A stretch of DNA of 64,000 nt, from NCBI GenBank assembly GCA_016648135.1, contig JADDOH010000500.1, positions 1 through 64,000 of the forward strand. Reading direction: 5' to 3'. Below, piece by piece: positions 30,243-39,910 of this stretch (positions are counted from its first letter, which is position 1; the number at the start of each line of letters is the position of its first letter). Below the pieces are notes generated by a model that worked only from the letters and a program-made list of their open reading frames with translations, was not told the DNA's origin and made no database searches. Position numbers and translations under genes: made by a program. Origin of the DNA: Agrypnia vestita. Its lineage: Eukaryota; Arthropoda; Insecta; Trichoptera; Phryganeidae.

Positions 30243-31528
30243 TTAGGTCCTTACATATGAAATTGGCGTTTAGTATGGGAGGAACATAAAGCCGATTTTT
30301 TTTTATTATAATATATTTATTTAATCAAAGTATGTACCATTGCTATCTATGCACTTTTGCCATCTCATAGGTAGTTCATCGATCCCTTTACTAAAAAAAC
30401 CATTCGGACGGGAATCAATAAAATCTTTGAAGGCGGTTTGGACTGCCCCATCGGAGTTGAATTTTTTCCTTTGCAAGAAGTTATCCAAATTTCGAAAAAA
30501 ATGGTAATCTGTTGGGGCAAGGTCCAGAGAGTACGGTGGATGTCTTAGACATTCCAATTGAAGCTCCTCTAATTTGGTAGCCGTCTGTTGTGCAGTGTGT
30601 GGTCTAGCGTTATCATGAAGCAGCAGTGGCCTAGAGCGATTAACCAGCCTCGGTTGTTTAGCAGCTAGCTTTTCCATCATGGTTTGCAGTTGCTGACAAT
30701 AGACATCTGCCGTAATCGTCTGGCCAGATTTAAGAAAGCTGTAGTGAACGACACCAGCACTAGTCCACCAAACGCTCACAAGTAACTTTTTTGGAGTCAA
30801 TTTTCGCTTGGGGCATGGTTTGGCTGGTTCGGCAGGGTTCAGCCATTGCGATGAGCGCTTCCGATTATCGTACAGGATCCACTTTTCATCACAGGTAATG
30901 ATTCGATTTAAAATCCCTTCATTATTGTGCCGGTTGAGTAATGCAACGCAGCAGTCACCGCGCGTTTGTTGATTGGCTTCACTCAATTCGTGAGGTACCC
31001 ACCTTTCAAGCTTTTTCACCTTACCAATTTGCTTCAAGTGGATTAAAACAGTTTTATCACTAACACCGCAGCCTGCAGCTAACTCGGATGTGGTTTGCGA
31101 TGGATCCGCTTCCACAATAGCCTTCAATTCTTCCTTATCAACTTTGGTCTCCGGCCGTCCACGGGGCTTGTTCTGCAGGTCGAAATTTCCAGAACGAAAA
31201 CGTTGGAACCAAAAACGCACTGTGTTTTCTTTTGCGGCACCGTCGCCATACACATCATTAATCCTTCGAGCCGTTTCTGCAGCACTGGTGCCACGGTGGA
31301 ACTCGTACTCGAAAATAACGCGATATTTCAAGTTTTTCATTTTGTAAACTGAGTGACGCAAAGAAAAAAACAATTGAGGAAAAAACAAATGAATTATAAT
31401 TTTCAAAACACAAATACATGAGTAAATAGCTGTATAAATTTGGATTTGGAATTCCTAACCAAAGAGAAGATATTTGAGATCAAATTTGCCAGTACGGCAA
31501 AACGTCAATTTCATATGTAAGGACCTAA
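30243..31528 (-). mobile_element. mariner transposon, complete, 1286 bp
   Basis: Terminal inverted repeats TTAGGTCCTTACATATGA / inverse, going on AATTGGCG against AATTGACG, about 28 bp, flanked by TA on both sides (30241-30242 and 31529-31530). One transposase gene on the minus strand fills it. Length and TA target are typical of mariner. Confidence 0.95.
30321..31340 (-). CDS. mariner transposase, uninterrupted
   Basis: Cut-and-paste DDD transposase of the Tc1/mariner superfamily. The frame is open from 31406, but the methionine at 31340 (MKNLKYRVIFEYEFHRG) gives 339 residues, the family's normal size, so I prefer it. The N-terminal half has paired helix-turn-helix text (GTSAAETARRINDVYGDG; TTSELAAGCGVSDKTVLIHL), then the WVPHEL signature. 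The catalytic triad is D in TCDEKW, D in HDNARPH and D in APTDYHFF, with 34 residues between the second and third (DD34D). The usual YSPDLAP is YSLDLAP here, the one unusual residue. No stops or frameshifts, so it may still be active; expression is not shown. Closest subfamily not determined. Confidence 0.95.
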   Translation of the reverse strand: MKNLKYRVIFEYEFHRGTSAAETARRINDVYGDGAAKENTVRFWFQRFRSGNFDLQNKPRGRPETKVDKEELKAIVEADPSQTTSELAAGCGVSDKTVLIHLKQIGKVKKLERWVPHELSEANQQTRGDCCVALLNRHNNEGILNRIITCDEKWILYDNRKRSSQWLNPAEPAKPCPKRKLTPKKLLVSVWWTSAGVVHYSFLKSGQTITADVYCQQLQTMMEKLAAKQPRLVNRSRPLLLHDNARPHTAQQTATKLEELQLECLRHPPYSLDLAPTDYHFFRNLDNFLQRKKFNSDGAVQTAFKDFIDSRPNGFFSKGIDELPMRWQKCIDSNGTYFD

Positions 31529-31555
31529 TATAATTTGTATTGTGTATATATAATT

Positions 31556-31690
31556 TGTATTGTGCTGACCCTAACATTGATGCTGATATTCTTGCAGATA
31601 ACTTATCTTCGTTCAAAAACTCACTCATACACAACATCCATTTTCTAAACGATGACGTGAACCTATAGACCCATGAAATCAATTATTCCT
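31556..31690 (+). pseudogene. Unassigned coding relic
   Basis: The plus strand reads ADPNIDADILADNLSSFKNS then LIHNIHFLNDDVN and a stop. Likely transposon-derived because a dispersed repeat follows directly, but the family is not recognised. Confidence 0.3.
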
Positions 31691-31960
31691 TAAATACTAA
31701 TCGCACTACATTCAAACAATACACAATACAATACACATAAATGTACATGTAAAATATACTTAAATGTAAATATACATGTTACTAGAGCGTGCCGAAGACA
31801 TTTGTAATTGGTATAATGGGCATAGTCTTCACTATAATGTTTATTATCAGAGTATCATGTACCTATTATCCTGGTAGTGTCATAATATAATAATAGTGTA
31901 ATAAATATAAAAAAATAAATAAAAAATATAAATAAAAAATGTCAATACTTGTATGTTGAT
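31690..31960 (+). repeat. Dispersed repeat, pair of 54765-55020 (inverted)
   Basis: CACATAAATGTACATGTAAA, GTGCCGAAGAC and AGAGTATCATGTACCTA recur inverted at 54770-54960. Probably the 3' UTR of a LINE. Confidence 0.65.
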
Positions 31961-33690
31961 GAAAATGTAATATGCATAGATCCCACGGGTCTGTATTTTG
32001 CATTTTCTTAATGCACAGCTTAATAAAAAAAACGCTTGTAGTTGGCTGAACGATCAAAGATGGAATAACGGAAGAAAGATAGCGGAAGCATAAAGTTGCA
32101 TCTAGACTTTGCATTAATCTAATAAGCACGAGAAGCCCTTGAATTTATTTTGGGCAAAGTATTTTGCCGGAAGGGTTGCCCCAGAACTTGCGTTTATAAT
32201 ATCGGAGTCCCGCGGAGCCCGCTGAATGGCCGCACGTAAATTGAAAAAGTTGTAACGTAAGGGTATTAAATGGTTAACCCTGCGCTGGGTACAGCTGAAC
32301 CGGGGCTGCAACAGACTTAGCGCCCTCATTGCAGGAGGAGGTTAATTGCAAAATGGAAGAAAATAACGGATCTTCTTTTGAGCATTTAACGGCGTTTTCC
32401 GGGCGACCATGACGCCGGATATACGGGGAGCCCGCCACTCTACGAAGCTCACCAAGATCAATGAGTTTTGCATTTTTATAAATTTCACGTATTTTCCTTA
32501 TGCCCAGTAAAAATGCTCAAGAAATTTAAATGGCCATTTATTTGATTGAGTAAAAAAGATCAAATTTATTACCTCTATTTAGTTTATTTATGATTTTATA
32601 TACCTACTAGAACTAAGCTAATAAATAATATCTCTATAGGTATAAATACCATACCATTGCAATACCTACCTATTTAATAGCATATAACTTCTTTAGTATA
32701 TTTTTATAAATATTATATGAAAAATCCTGCGCATTTATCTTAAAGTCCTGCATAGTAGGTACATAGTACCTATACCGCGTTATTAAAAATTAAAGTTAAA
32801 TATGCGTTTTAAATAAGCTAAGTTTTTTATGATATTATCTACGTTTTCTTTCATATTTAATAATAATACACTTAAATTTTTTATACATATAATAAATGCT
32901 TTCTGAAATAAAATTTGCGATATTCGGTCACGTTGAGGACCATTAATATTATAGGTATGTCGCACGATAGACTGCGTTGACCTTGAAACCCACGCACCTC
33001 ATTAAAAATGAAATTTATCAATGTGGTCTTAGAAACACAAGTGTTTATTTATTAATATATATTGTTTTTTAGCCATTTAAGGAATTCTTTTTATATATGT
33101 TTTGATATACAAATTTTTTATATAGGCATATTTATATTTTTGATTGCTTTTGTGAGTTTGATATACAGACGAGGAGCAAAATATGATGCATGTCTCTGTC
33201 CAATTCCTTTTTTTTTCATCCAATTCCAATTTCCTTTTTTGAACAACATGCTCATAAGTTTTGTTCCAAGTCCGATAGTAATGGTTAATTTTTACTATGC
33301 ACTCTTTAAAAAATTAAGTAAAACAGTTTCTTTTGTACACAGAAGATAAATTTAGAACAGAAAATCTTTAAAAACCTGTTTGGTTGGGTAAGTGAATTAA
33401 TTTTATTGATATATATAGTTGTAATTTAGGGTTTGAGATGCATGGGACAAGTTCCTTTTCAGCCTAATATTCCGTATTGTAATATTGATTCAACCAATGC
33501 ATGATATATCATTTTAATAGCACGCAAAAGTTGCACTTGTCGATTATCTGCGTATTGAAAATCAAAAACAAAAAAATAAATAAACGCCAAAGTGATTCAT
33601 TTTTAATGTGTATTATTTTCAATATTTCAGTAAAGGAAGATGTAGCAGGAGCTGGATTCATTGATCTAATATAGTTAACGATATTTTTTA
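31961..33690. other. Low-repeat AT-rich region
   Basis: No transposon recognised. 32130-32460 is GC-richer, with TGGCCGCACGTAAATTG and GGAGGAGGTTAATTGC, and could be an evolutionarily conserved non-coding element (inference from composition only). Confidence 0.3.
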
Positions 33691-33694
33691 TACT

Positions 33695-33810
33695 TACGAT
33701 ACTGAAATTGAGTGGTCACCTTGCAATGGAAGCTCTCCAGCTTTACGAGGGATGCAGTCTTATTAACGGAAGAATTGATGCTCCTGACAGACCTGCACCA
33801 AAGTAATGAA
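33695..33810 (+). other. Possible isolated coding fragment
   Basis: One plus frame reads LKLSGHLAMEALQLYEGCSL then INGRIDAPDRPAPK and a stop; the sequence has GC content and residue mix like real coding DNA. GTAATG occurs at the right place for a donor, but no acceptor is clear on the left. Not recognised. Confidence 0.2.
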
Positions 33811-33998
33811 AGGGAACTCCTTAGAAGTGCCATCACTATTTCGTCTTTTAAATTTAGAACCGAAATTGCTCCGTCTTCTTATTATCCTCATTTGAAGATA
33901 TCAAACCAGAACGCTCGACTAAAAGATTCTTTAATTAAGATAAATTAAAAAAGTCTCACAGGGACTTTTGCATTTAAGTAATTAATATTGCAATTTAT

Positions 33999-34221
33999 CA
34001 GGCGCGTGCAATGGGAACACTGAAGCATGAATTTTTTGTAAACGTATATTTCGAAAAAAAAAATAGAAATCGTATATTTATGCTACAGATTTTTATGGTA
34101 TATCAAAATATGAATACTATGACAACAATAAATATTACAAAATATATGTTGTATTCCGATTTTTTTTCAAATAATTGATTATGTAAAAGTCATGCTGCGA
34201 TGTTCCCACTGCACGCCCCTG
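33999..34221. mobile_element. hAT-type MITE H1, 223 bp, with 8-bp target duplication
   Basis: Ends CAGGCGCGTGCAATGGGAAC and, inverted, CAGGGGCGTGCAGTGGGAAC. Flanked by perfect CAATTTAT duplications (33991-33998, 34222-34229). CAG ends and 8-bp duplications are hAT hallmarks. Non-coding. Confidence 0.93.
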
Positions 34222-34375
34222 CAATTTATATTGGAAACATGAATGGAAGTTTTTAAAAGGTGGCCGTAGGGCTTATGAACTATATTAGTTAGCTTAAGAA
34301 CATCCAAACGTTATCAAATTTTTGATAGTTGAAAATTGTATACTCTTTACCCATGATGATAGATTATTATAGATA

Positions 34376-34775
34376 ACAAAAATAATAATATCGATGTCTG
34401 TCCGTCCGTCTGCCTGTCTGTAACTTCGTGTAACGTACGTATTTTCGTTCGAATTTGAAAAAAACGAAAACAAATAGCCGGAGATGGGAATAACCCGGGC
34501 CACCAAACCCGAACCGGCCATTCAACGCAACGCACATAATCTAGTAATGTTCTTACGTAGCGAAATAAACCAAAGCGAATAGTAAACAAAGTGTTTAAGT
34601 GATAATAATGTGTCTATTTGAGAGTGATTAATTACGAAATAGTGTGATTTAATGAATAGTAAGTTAAATAGTGTTAAGTGACATTGTACATTTGATCAAT
34701 TAATTAATCAGTAATTAATAAATAATTTCCAGCGTTTTCATTCCTTCCTTCCGCAGCCATGACAGGTGACAATAT
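34376..34775 (+). mobile_element. LTR relic, 3' half related to 24696-25245
   Basis: GTGATTAATTACGAAATAGTG, AAGTTAAATAGTGTTAAGTG and CCGCAGCCATGACAGGTGACA follow the right half of the 550-bp LTR closely from about 34600. The left part, with the CTGTCCGTCCGTCTGCC run, resembles 18680-18720 and may be a different repeat. Confidence 0.6.
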
Positions 34776-35252
34776 ATAAAATGTTTGAATGATTATTGTT
34801 AACTCAAGCAGAGTAACAAATGTTACTTCCATTGCGAATATATCCGAACTTTTCTTTTTATTTCATTTTATTATAAAATTGTGTTTTTTGTAATAAAATG
34901 TAATAAATAAATAAATAAATTTCAATCATGATACGTATGTACCAGGTGTTTTCGAATAAATAAAGTAAACTTTAAAGAATTAACATTTGCGGAATTGAGT
35001 CGTTGTAGCGTTGTACATTTATGTGCGGAAGGATTTCAATAGCGCCGAGAAAAGTCCACAGACGGGAAATAAACAAACTCGGTCGGGGGGAGAAATCTGT
35101 TTCCAATTTTAGATAAGCTCCCCGAACCGATTCATAATATTTTCTTCAGACTCGATACCTTCAGCAACCGGAACTTTAAATGTGACTAAATTATATTCCT
35201 TCAAAAGTACGTACATATGTACATAAATGATAAATATAAAATTTATTTGCTT
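34776..35252. other. Spacer, nothing recognised
   Basis: No repeat or open frame of interest. Confidence 0.4.
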
Positions 35253-35831
35253 TAATCGAGATATATTATGGATGCCTCATAGAGACGAAAAAATATTTTT
35301 TATGAGAAAGTAGGTATGGAGGACTTTTATTTGGGTATTCATATGGCTTACGACCTTGACTACGACTGGCTTAGGTAAGTTTTACACAATCGAACGTTCA
35401 TCAATTCAATCCTATAAAATTTTGGATTTGTATGTGCGTTCAATTTGTAGAACTTTCTTTTTTTTAATTTTTCATGGTTTTATTGTTCAATATAATATTT
35501 ATTATACAATTGTGTTATTCATAATTCCTCTCCATTTAAGAGCATTCCACACATGAGTTTTATTTACTAACGCAATCTATGGTTGAAATTTGACAATATT
35601 CAGGCGCATTCTAATGTTCATGTTAATAATTTTGTTGATAGTCATATATGTAGGTATAGAAAGAATGTTGATGTTTAGTCAAAAAATATATAATTTTTTG
35701 TGTTTGTATTTGTGTCGTATTAATTTGTTGGTCACTTATTTAACGCTCGTTAATGACACATTAACGCACGATAATGAGGTGTCGAAACCAACTACAACTT
35801 ACAACTTACGAGTTGTATTTTTGTAACCGCC

Positions 35832-35832
<1 letters not shown>
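35253..35832. mobile_element. MITE M1, long copy truncated at the right
   Basis: Starts TAATCGAGATATATTATGGATG, has the left arm (AAAGTAGGTATGGAGGACTT, GGCTTACGACC) and the interior ATCTATGGTTGAAATTTG block. The right arm is lost; a (TA)n run follows. Confidence 0.65.

Positions 35833-35882
<50 letters not shown>
35833..35882. repeat. (TA)n microsatellite
   Basis: About 24 TA units. Confidence 0.95.
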
Positions 35883-35885
<3 letters not shown>

Positions 35886-36004
35886 TTTTAGTAAACATAT
35901 TTTTAATTTATTTAAGGAAACGAGTACCGTAATATTTAATACGAAATAAATAAATGAAAGGCGGAGACATAAACAAAATCAAATAATAATACTGAAAAAT
36001 TAAA

Positions 36005-36077
36005 TGCTGGAACCTGGATTCAAACCACGGACCTCTGTCTTACGCGGACAGCGTGTTACCAATTTCACTATCCCAGC
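36005..36077 (-). tRNA. tRNA-like sequence, probably SINE head or pseudogene (loop CGCGTAA)
   Basis: On the minus strand the cloverleaf folds well: acceptor GCTGGGA / TTCCAGC (7 pairs with one G-T), D arm GTG / CAC around a TTGGT loop, anticodon arm CTGTC / GACAG with 7-nt loop CGCGTAA, T arm CGTGG / CCAGG (one mismatch) with loop TTTGAAT. The base before the would-be anticodon CGT is G and not the universal T33, so I doubt that it is functional. The heads of SINE family B are similar. Confidence 0.55.
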
Positions 36078-36199
36078 TACTTAATAAGTCGTCAATATTT
36101 AATAGTTATATGGTTCTCTTTGAATTATTAATTCACTTATTTATATTCGACGAGTTTGCATGATAAGATGCATAAATATAAATGAGGCGAGACAGGACA

Positions 36200-36268
36200 G
36201 AGATAGAAGAGCGTGGCGAGCCATCCTCTCTGCCTATCTCCGGGGAGACACGACGTGATGGTAAGCAT
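36200..36268 (+). pseudogene. LINE 3' end fragment, (TTAG)n-tailed family
   Basis: AGATAGAAGAGCGTGGCGAG, CCATCCTCTCTGCCTA, CTCCGGGGAGACACGACGTGATGG matches the end of the copies at 59725-59965 and 8347 (inverted). No TTAG tail is left. Confidence 0.7.
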
Positions 36269-36439
36269 GCAAGAAACTTAAAATTATTATGTTTTTGAAA
36301 AAGTGGTAGATAGACTGAATTTGAATTGATATTTTTATTTTTATTTATCGATAAAAGAGTTGAGATGGCAATAAACACTTTTGTGAAAATAACGAATCTG
36401 CTACAAGCGAGACGTAAGTCTGAGCACCCGTTGGAGGGC

Positions 36440-36585
36440 AATAAAATACTGCATCATCCCAGTGATTCTCTATAGGGGCAAAGTCTGGACATTGCAAGAA
36501 GTCACTATTTAAGGGCTAGAAGCATTTGAGTTGTAGCCACAAAGTATAAAATTGTACAGAGATGAACTAAATTTAGGGGATTGGG
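36440..36585 (+). pseudogene. Tiny LINE RT relic
   Basis: Reads ILYRGKVWTLQEVTI, stop, GLEAFELW, compatible with the YGSEAWTL...LEAFEMW segment of insect LINEs. Confidence 0.45.
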
Positions 36586-36649
36586 TCACACTAGAATCCC
36601 CCCTCACATAAAATGATAGACTCGATGATGATAAATCAGCAGAATATCA

Positions 36650-36720
36650 CAAAAAAACTACACAGAAGATTCTGAACGGTCGTGAAAACCTGAGAACTGT
36701 ATTGTTATTGGTTACACATT
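36650..36720 (+). repeat. Penelope-like end fragment
   Basis: CAGAAGATTCTGAACGGTCG then TGAAAACCTGAGAAC repeats 23024-23060. Confidence 0.5.
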
Positions 36721-38372
36721 TGAGCATATACACGTGTATTGATACGATTGGTCATGGAAGCCACGCCTCTCGCATTGCGGTAATTATATTATAAATATAT
36801 TATTTTTCTTCCGAATCATATCATTCTACTTTCTTTCATCCACAACGCATATTTTAATGTTGATTTTAGAGGTTTCACCTCAACCTGCCCCTCCTTTACC
36901 AATGGTTTGACCTAGATATTAGCCTTTTGTTTGTTCTACCTCTTTGTACTTTGATATAGAGTATTTCAGGGTTCATTAAGGAACTTCTTGATAATCAACA
37001 TCATTGAAAAAAAAAGACAATATTATTCTTCTTTGTTAACTGAACTATTTAGCTTTATATTTAATGTTGAAATTTATAAAATATTTCATGACTATAAAAA
37101 TGTTCGGCATTTGACATTTAGACTTGTTTCAAAGTAGGCAAAGAAAATAAAAGAAAATTCTTTTATCCGCATTCTTGACATTTATTTATCGTACAATTTT
37201 AAGATAATTCTTTCCACAAATTTGAATTAAAACACGCATAAGTCAGATGGGAAACTCGCTTACCCTATTATTTCAATTTATGAATAAGTATAAGTTTAAT
37301 GTAAATTAATATTTTTACTGTTAATAGCTAACTTATATTAATAGAGTATCGATTAAATAAGAATTTCAAAGCAAAAATATTTGATTTTCAGATACCTATA
37401 TAAGAATGATGTCTTCTTCGATAATGATTTAACTTTACGAAATGTACGGTATCGATACAACAAAACAATATATTATATAAACATATGTAAATGAAGGTTT
37501 TTATTAAAATATTTAAAACAACATGTAGAAGATTTGAAAAGGGTTTCAAAGGATTTTGGAAGCAAAGAGAAAAGTCAGTTAATGTATTGAGAAATATACA
37601 AAATTTTGTATCAAATGAACTGAAACAATACATATTTATCATACTTTATTCAAAATTTATCAGAGATTCACTTTGACCTTTAAAATTTAATTTAATACTA
37701 AAGTCGTATACTACAATACTCTGAAAAATTTCACAAAATTTATGAATAATTCATGAGGTACTTAAGAAATACAAAAATTGAATAAGCACTTTACATAAAT
37801 CTTTGAACTTTGTCTAAGTCTTTCGGCTTTTATCTCATTTATTTTTGAAATGGGGAAAAATTTAAGCACGTTTAAACGTTATATCGAGCTTATATCGTTT
37901 CCGGGGACGATAGTGGAGCCGTGCTGGGGGATAAAGGAGCGTGCGAGGGATGATTTGCTGATTGATTGGTTCTGCATTTTGCTGACGTAACTCTAATTGA
38001 AAATGCGGCTCTGAAGCGCACGTTCAATTAAAAATACGCGTTTCAATAACAAAAATGTGCCTGTTTTGTATCATTTCAGTTAATTTATTAATAATATTTT
38101 ATCTTCACAATATTTATGTATGTTGAAATTTTTTCGAGAACACGATTTTTAAAAATTTATTTATCTTGAAGGTTAGAAAAATAGCCACGCATTTCATTTG
38201 GGTGAACCTACGCCGAGGCGAAACAAAATACTTTATACTCGTAGCTATAAAATGAACCAATTAATTGTGGATAATGCATATAAAATGTGGATAATATTAA
38301 CAAGTAGATATTATAAATTACAAACAAAAATAAACACAAAAAATAGATATTTGTCCCCAGAGGAATCGTCAT
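36721..38372. other. Low-repeat AT-rich region
   Basis: No element recognised. 37890-38040 is GC-richer and includes TGATTTGCTGATTGATTGG, a TGATTGAT-type (PBC/Hox-like) site, so it is a candidate regulatory block (inference). Confidence 0.3.
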
Positions 38373-38949
38373 TAATCAAGATATATAATAGATGTCTCAC
38401 AGAGACGGAGCTATTTATATAGAAAAGTAGGTATGGAAGTCTTTGGGTGTTTAAAAGGCTTACGACCTATCACATGGCTGGCTTAAGTGATCACTTAACA
38501 CAATGTTACCTTCGAGGATTCCATTCAAGATCGACCACCACGTGTACCAAATTTTTGTATGTTGTATATATGTTATTTATACACCACTTTACTTTAGATT
38601 CGCCATCTATGGTTGAAATTTGTCTTCTCTTATACCAACGACGATATGTGTACTAATATGAATGACAAATTTTCAAACCACAGAGGGCAGTTATAAAAAT
38701 TCAACTCACACAAGGAACGAGGTGTGCAAAGTTAAGTTACATACAACTTTCAAGAATTTGATAGATGTGGTAATCTATCATGGGTGGAATTGGTGAACGT
38801 TACATTGTGTGAAGTGATCACTTAAGCCAATCTTACGATAGGCCGTAAGCCCTATGAACACACATAAAGACTTCTGTATCTACCCTACCTACCTTCCCAA
38901 ATAAAAAATAATTTCGTCTCAATGAGAAATCTATAAAATATCTAAATTA
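38373..38949. mobile_element. MITE M1, fullest copy, 577 bp
   Basis: Left TAATCAAGATATATAATAGATGTCTC, right inverse TAATTTAGATATTTTATAGATTTCTC. The arms extend about 160 bp (both with AGTAGGTA, GGCTTACGACCTATC and GGCTTAAGTGATCACTT). The interior of about 250 bp has CGCCATCTATGGTTGAAATT and no ORF of note. Other copies: 8763, 15955, 19085, 35253, 62270. Confidence 0.85.
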
Positions 38950-39435
38950 TATAATTTTTTGTATATATGTTGAATTAATATTAATATTATGTATAAATGC
39001 AAAGTATTTTGCCGTGTTTATTAATTAAAATAAAATAAAATAATTACTGCAGTGCAAATGTAAGATGGGATCTGTTATATTTGCTAATTAAAAGGAGGAT
39101 AGCTTATTAATATCGCATTTATTTAAGAATACAATAAACACGATATAAAATGTTACAAGAGAAAAAAAAACGTAGACAAAATATAGAGTGTGTCTGTGTG
39201 TCAGTGTTGCCCTGCTGCTCGCTGATATTTAGTGTTGCAAGGTATACCTAACAGCATGCCCAATGCGAGTGCAATGCAAATGCAAGGTATACCCAACGGT
39301 ATCTGCATGTAAAGGTGTTCAGTAGTCATGATCTCAATCTTGGATTGCGAATGCAAATGGTGAGATTTTATATTTTCTTAATATTATTTTATGGAATGGA
39401 AGACTGAACGCTTACCGGAGAATTGATAACGCAGT

Positions 39436-39910
39436 TTGATGTATTCGAGGTGTTGATCCTAAGAACAATACTAAAAAAAAATAAGTTGGATGAACAGAGC
39501 TGTTATATTGTTGATTGATATGGTAGTTAATTTGTGGTGCAGCAGGATTATTTTAATTTACACTATATTAAACTTTGTAATGCACTCACGTTAGAGGAGC
39601 AGTACCTCTCGAAACTATAGTAGCGATATAACTCAACGAAGATGTTTTGTTATATAAAATAAGATGATAAATCAAGAAACAATAAAAACCCGAAAACTTC
39701 ATTATCTCGGATTTGTGATGAGACATCCAGAGAAGTACGAGAACTTGCTCCTCATAATGCAGGGAAAGATTGCCGGAAATCGAGATCCAAGAAGAACATC
39801 ATGGTTGAAAAACCTAAGCCTATACTGTAGAGCTATTCCAGGCCGCAGTGAGTAAAGTGAATTATGAAAGTCAATTTGAAAGCCGAATTTCATTGAACGC
39901 ATTACGCAAC
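39436..39910 (+). pseudogene. LINE RT C-terminal fragment
   Basis: FDVFEVLILRTILKK (about 39440-39490), then after stops an open frame at 39664-39855 with HYLGFVMRHPEKYENLLLIM, QGKIAGNRDPRRTSWLKNL and SLYCRAI. Same family as 3640-4095. Confidence 0.8.

Noticed and set aside
33695..33810. A TSP1 exon (one frame reads EWSPC)
   Set aside because: Only one cysteine and no CSxTCG core; another frame looks more coding-like, so EWSPC is chance.
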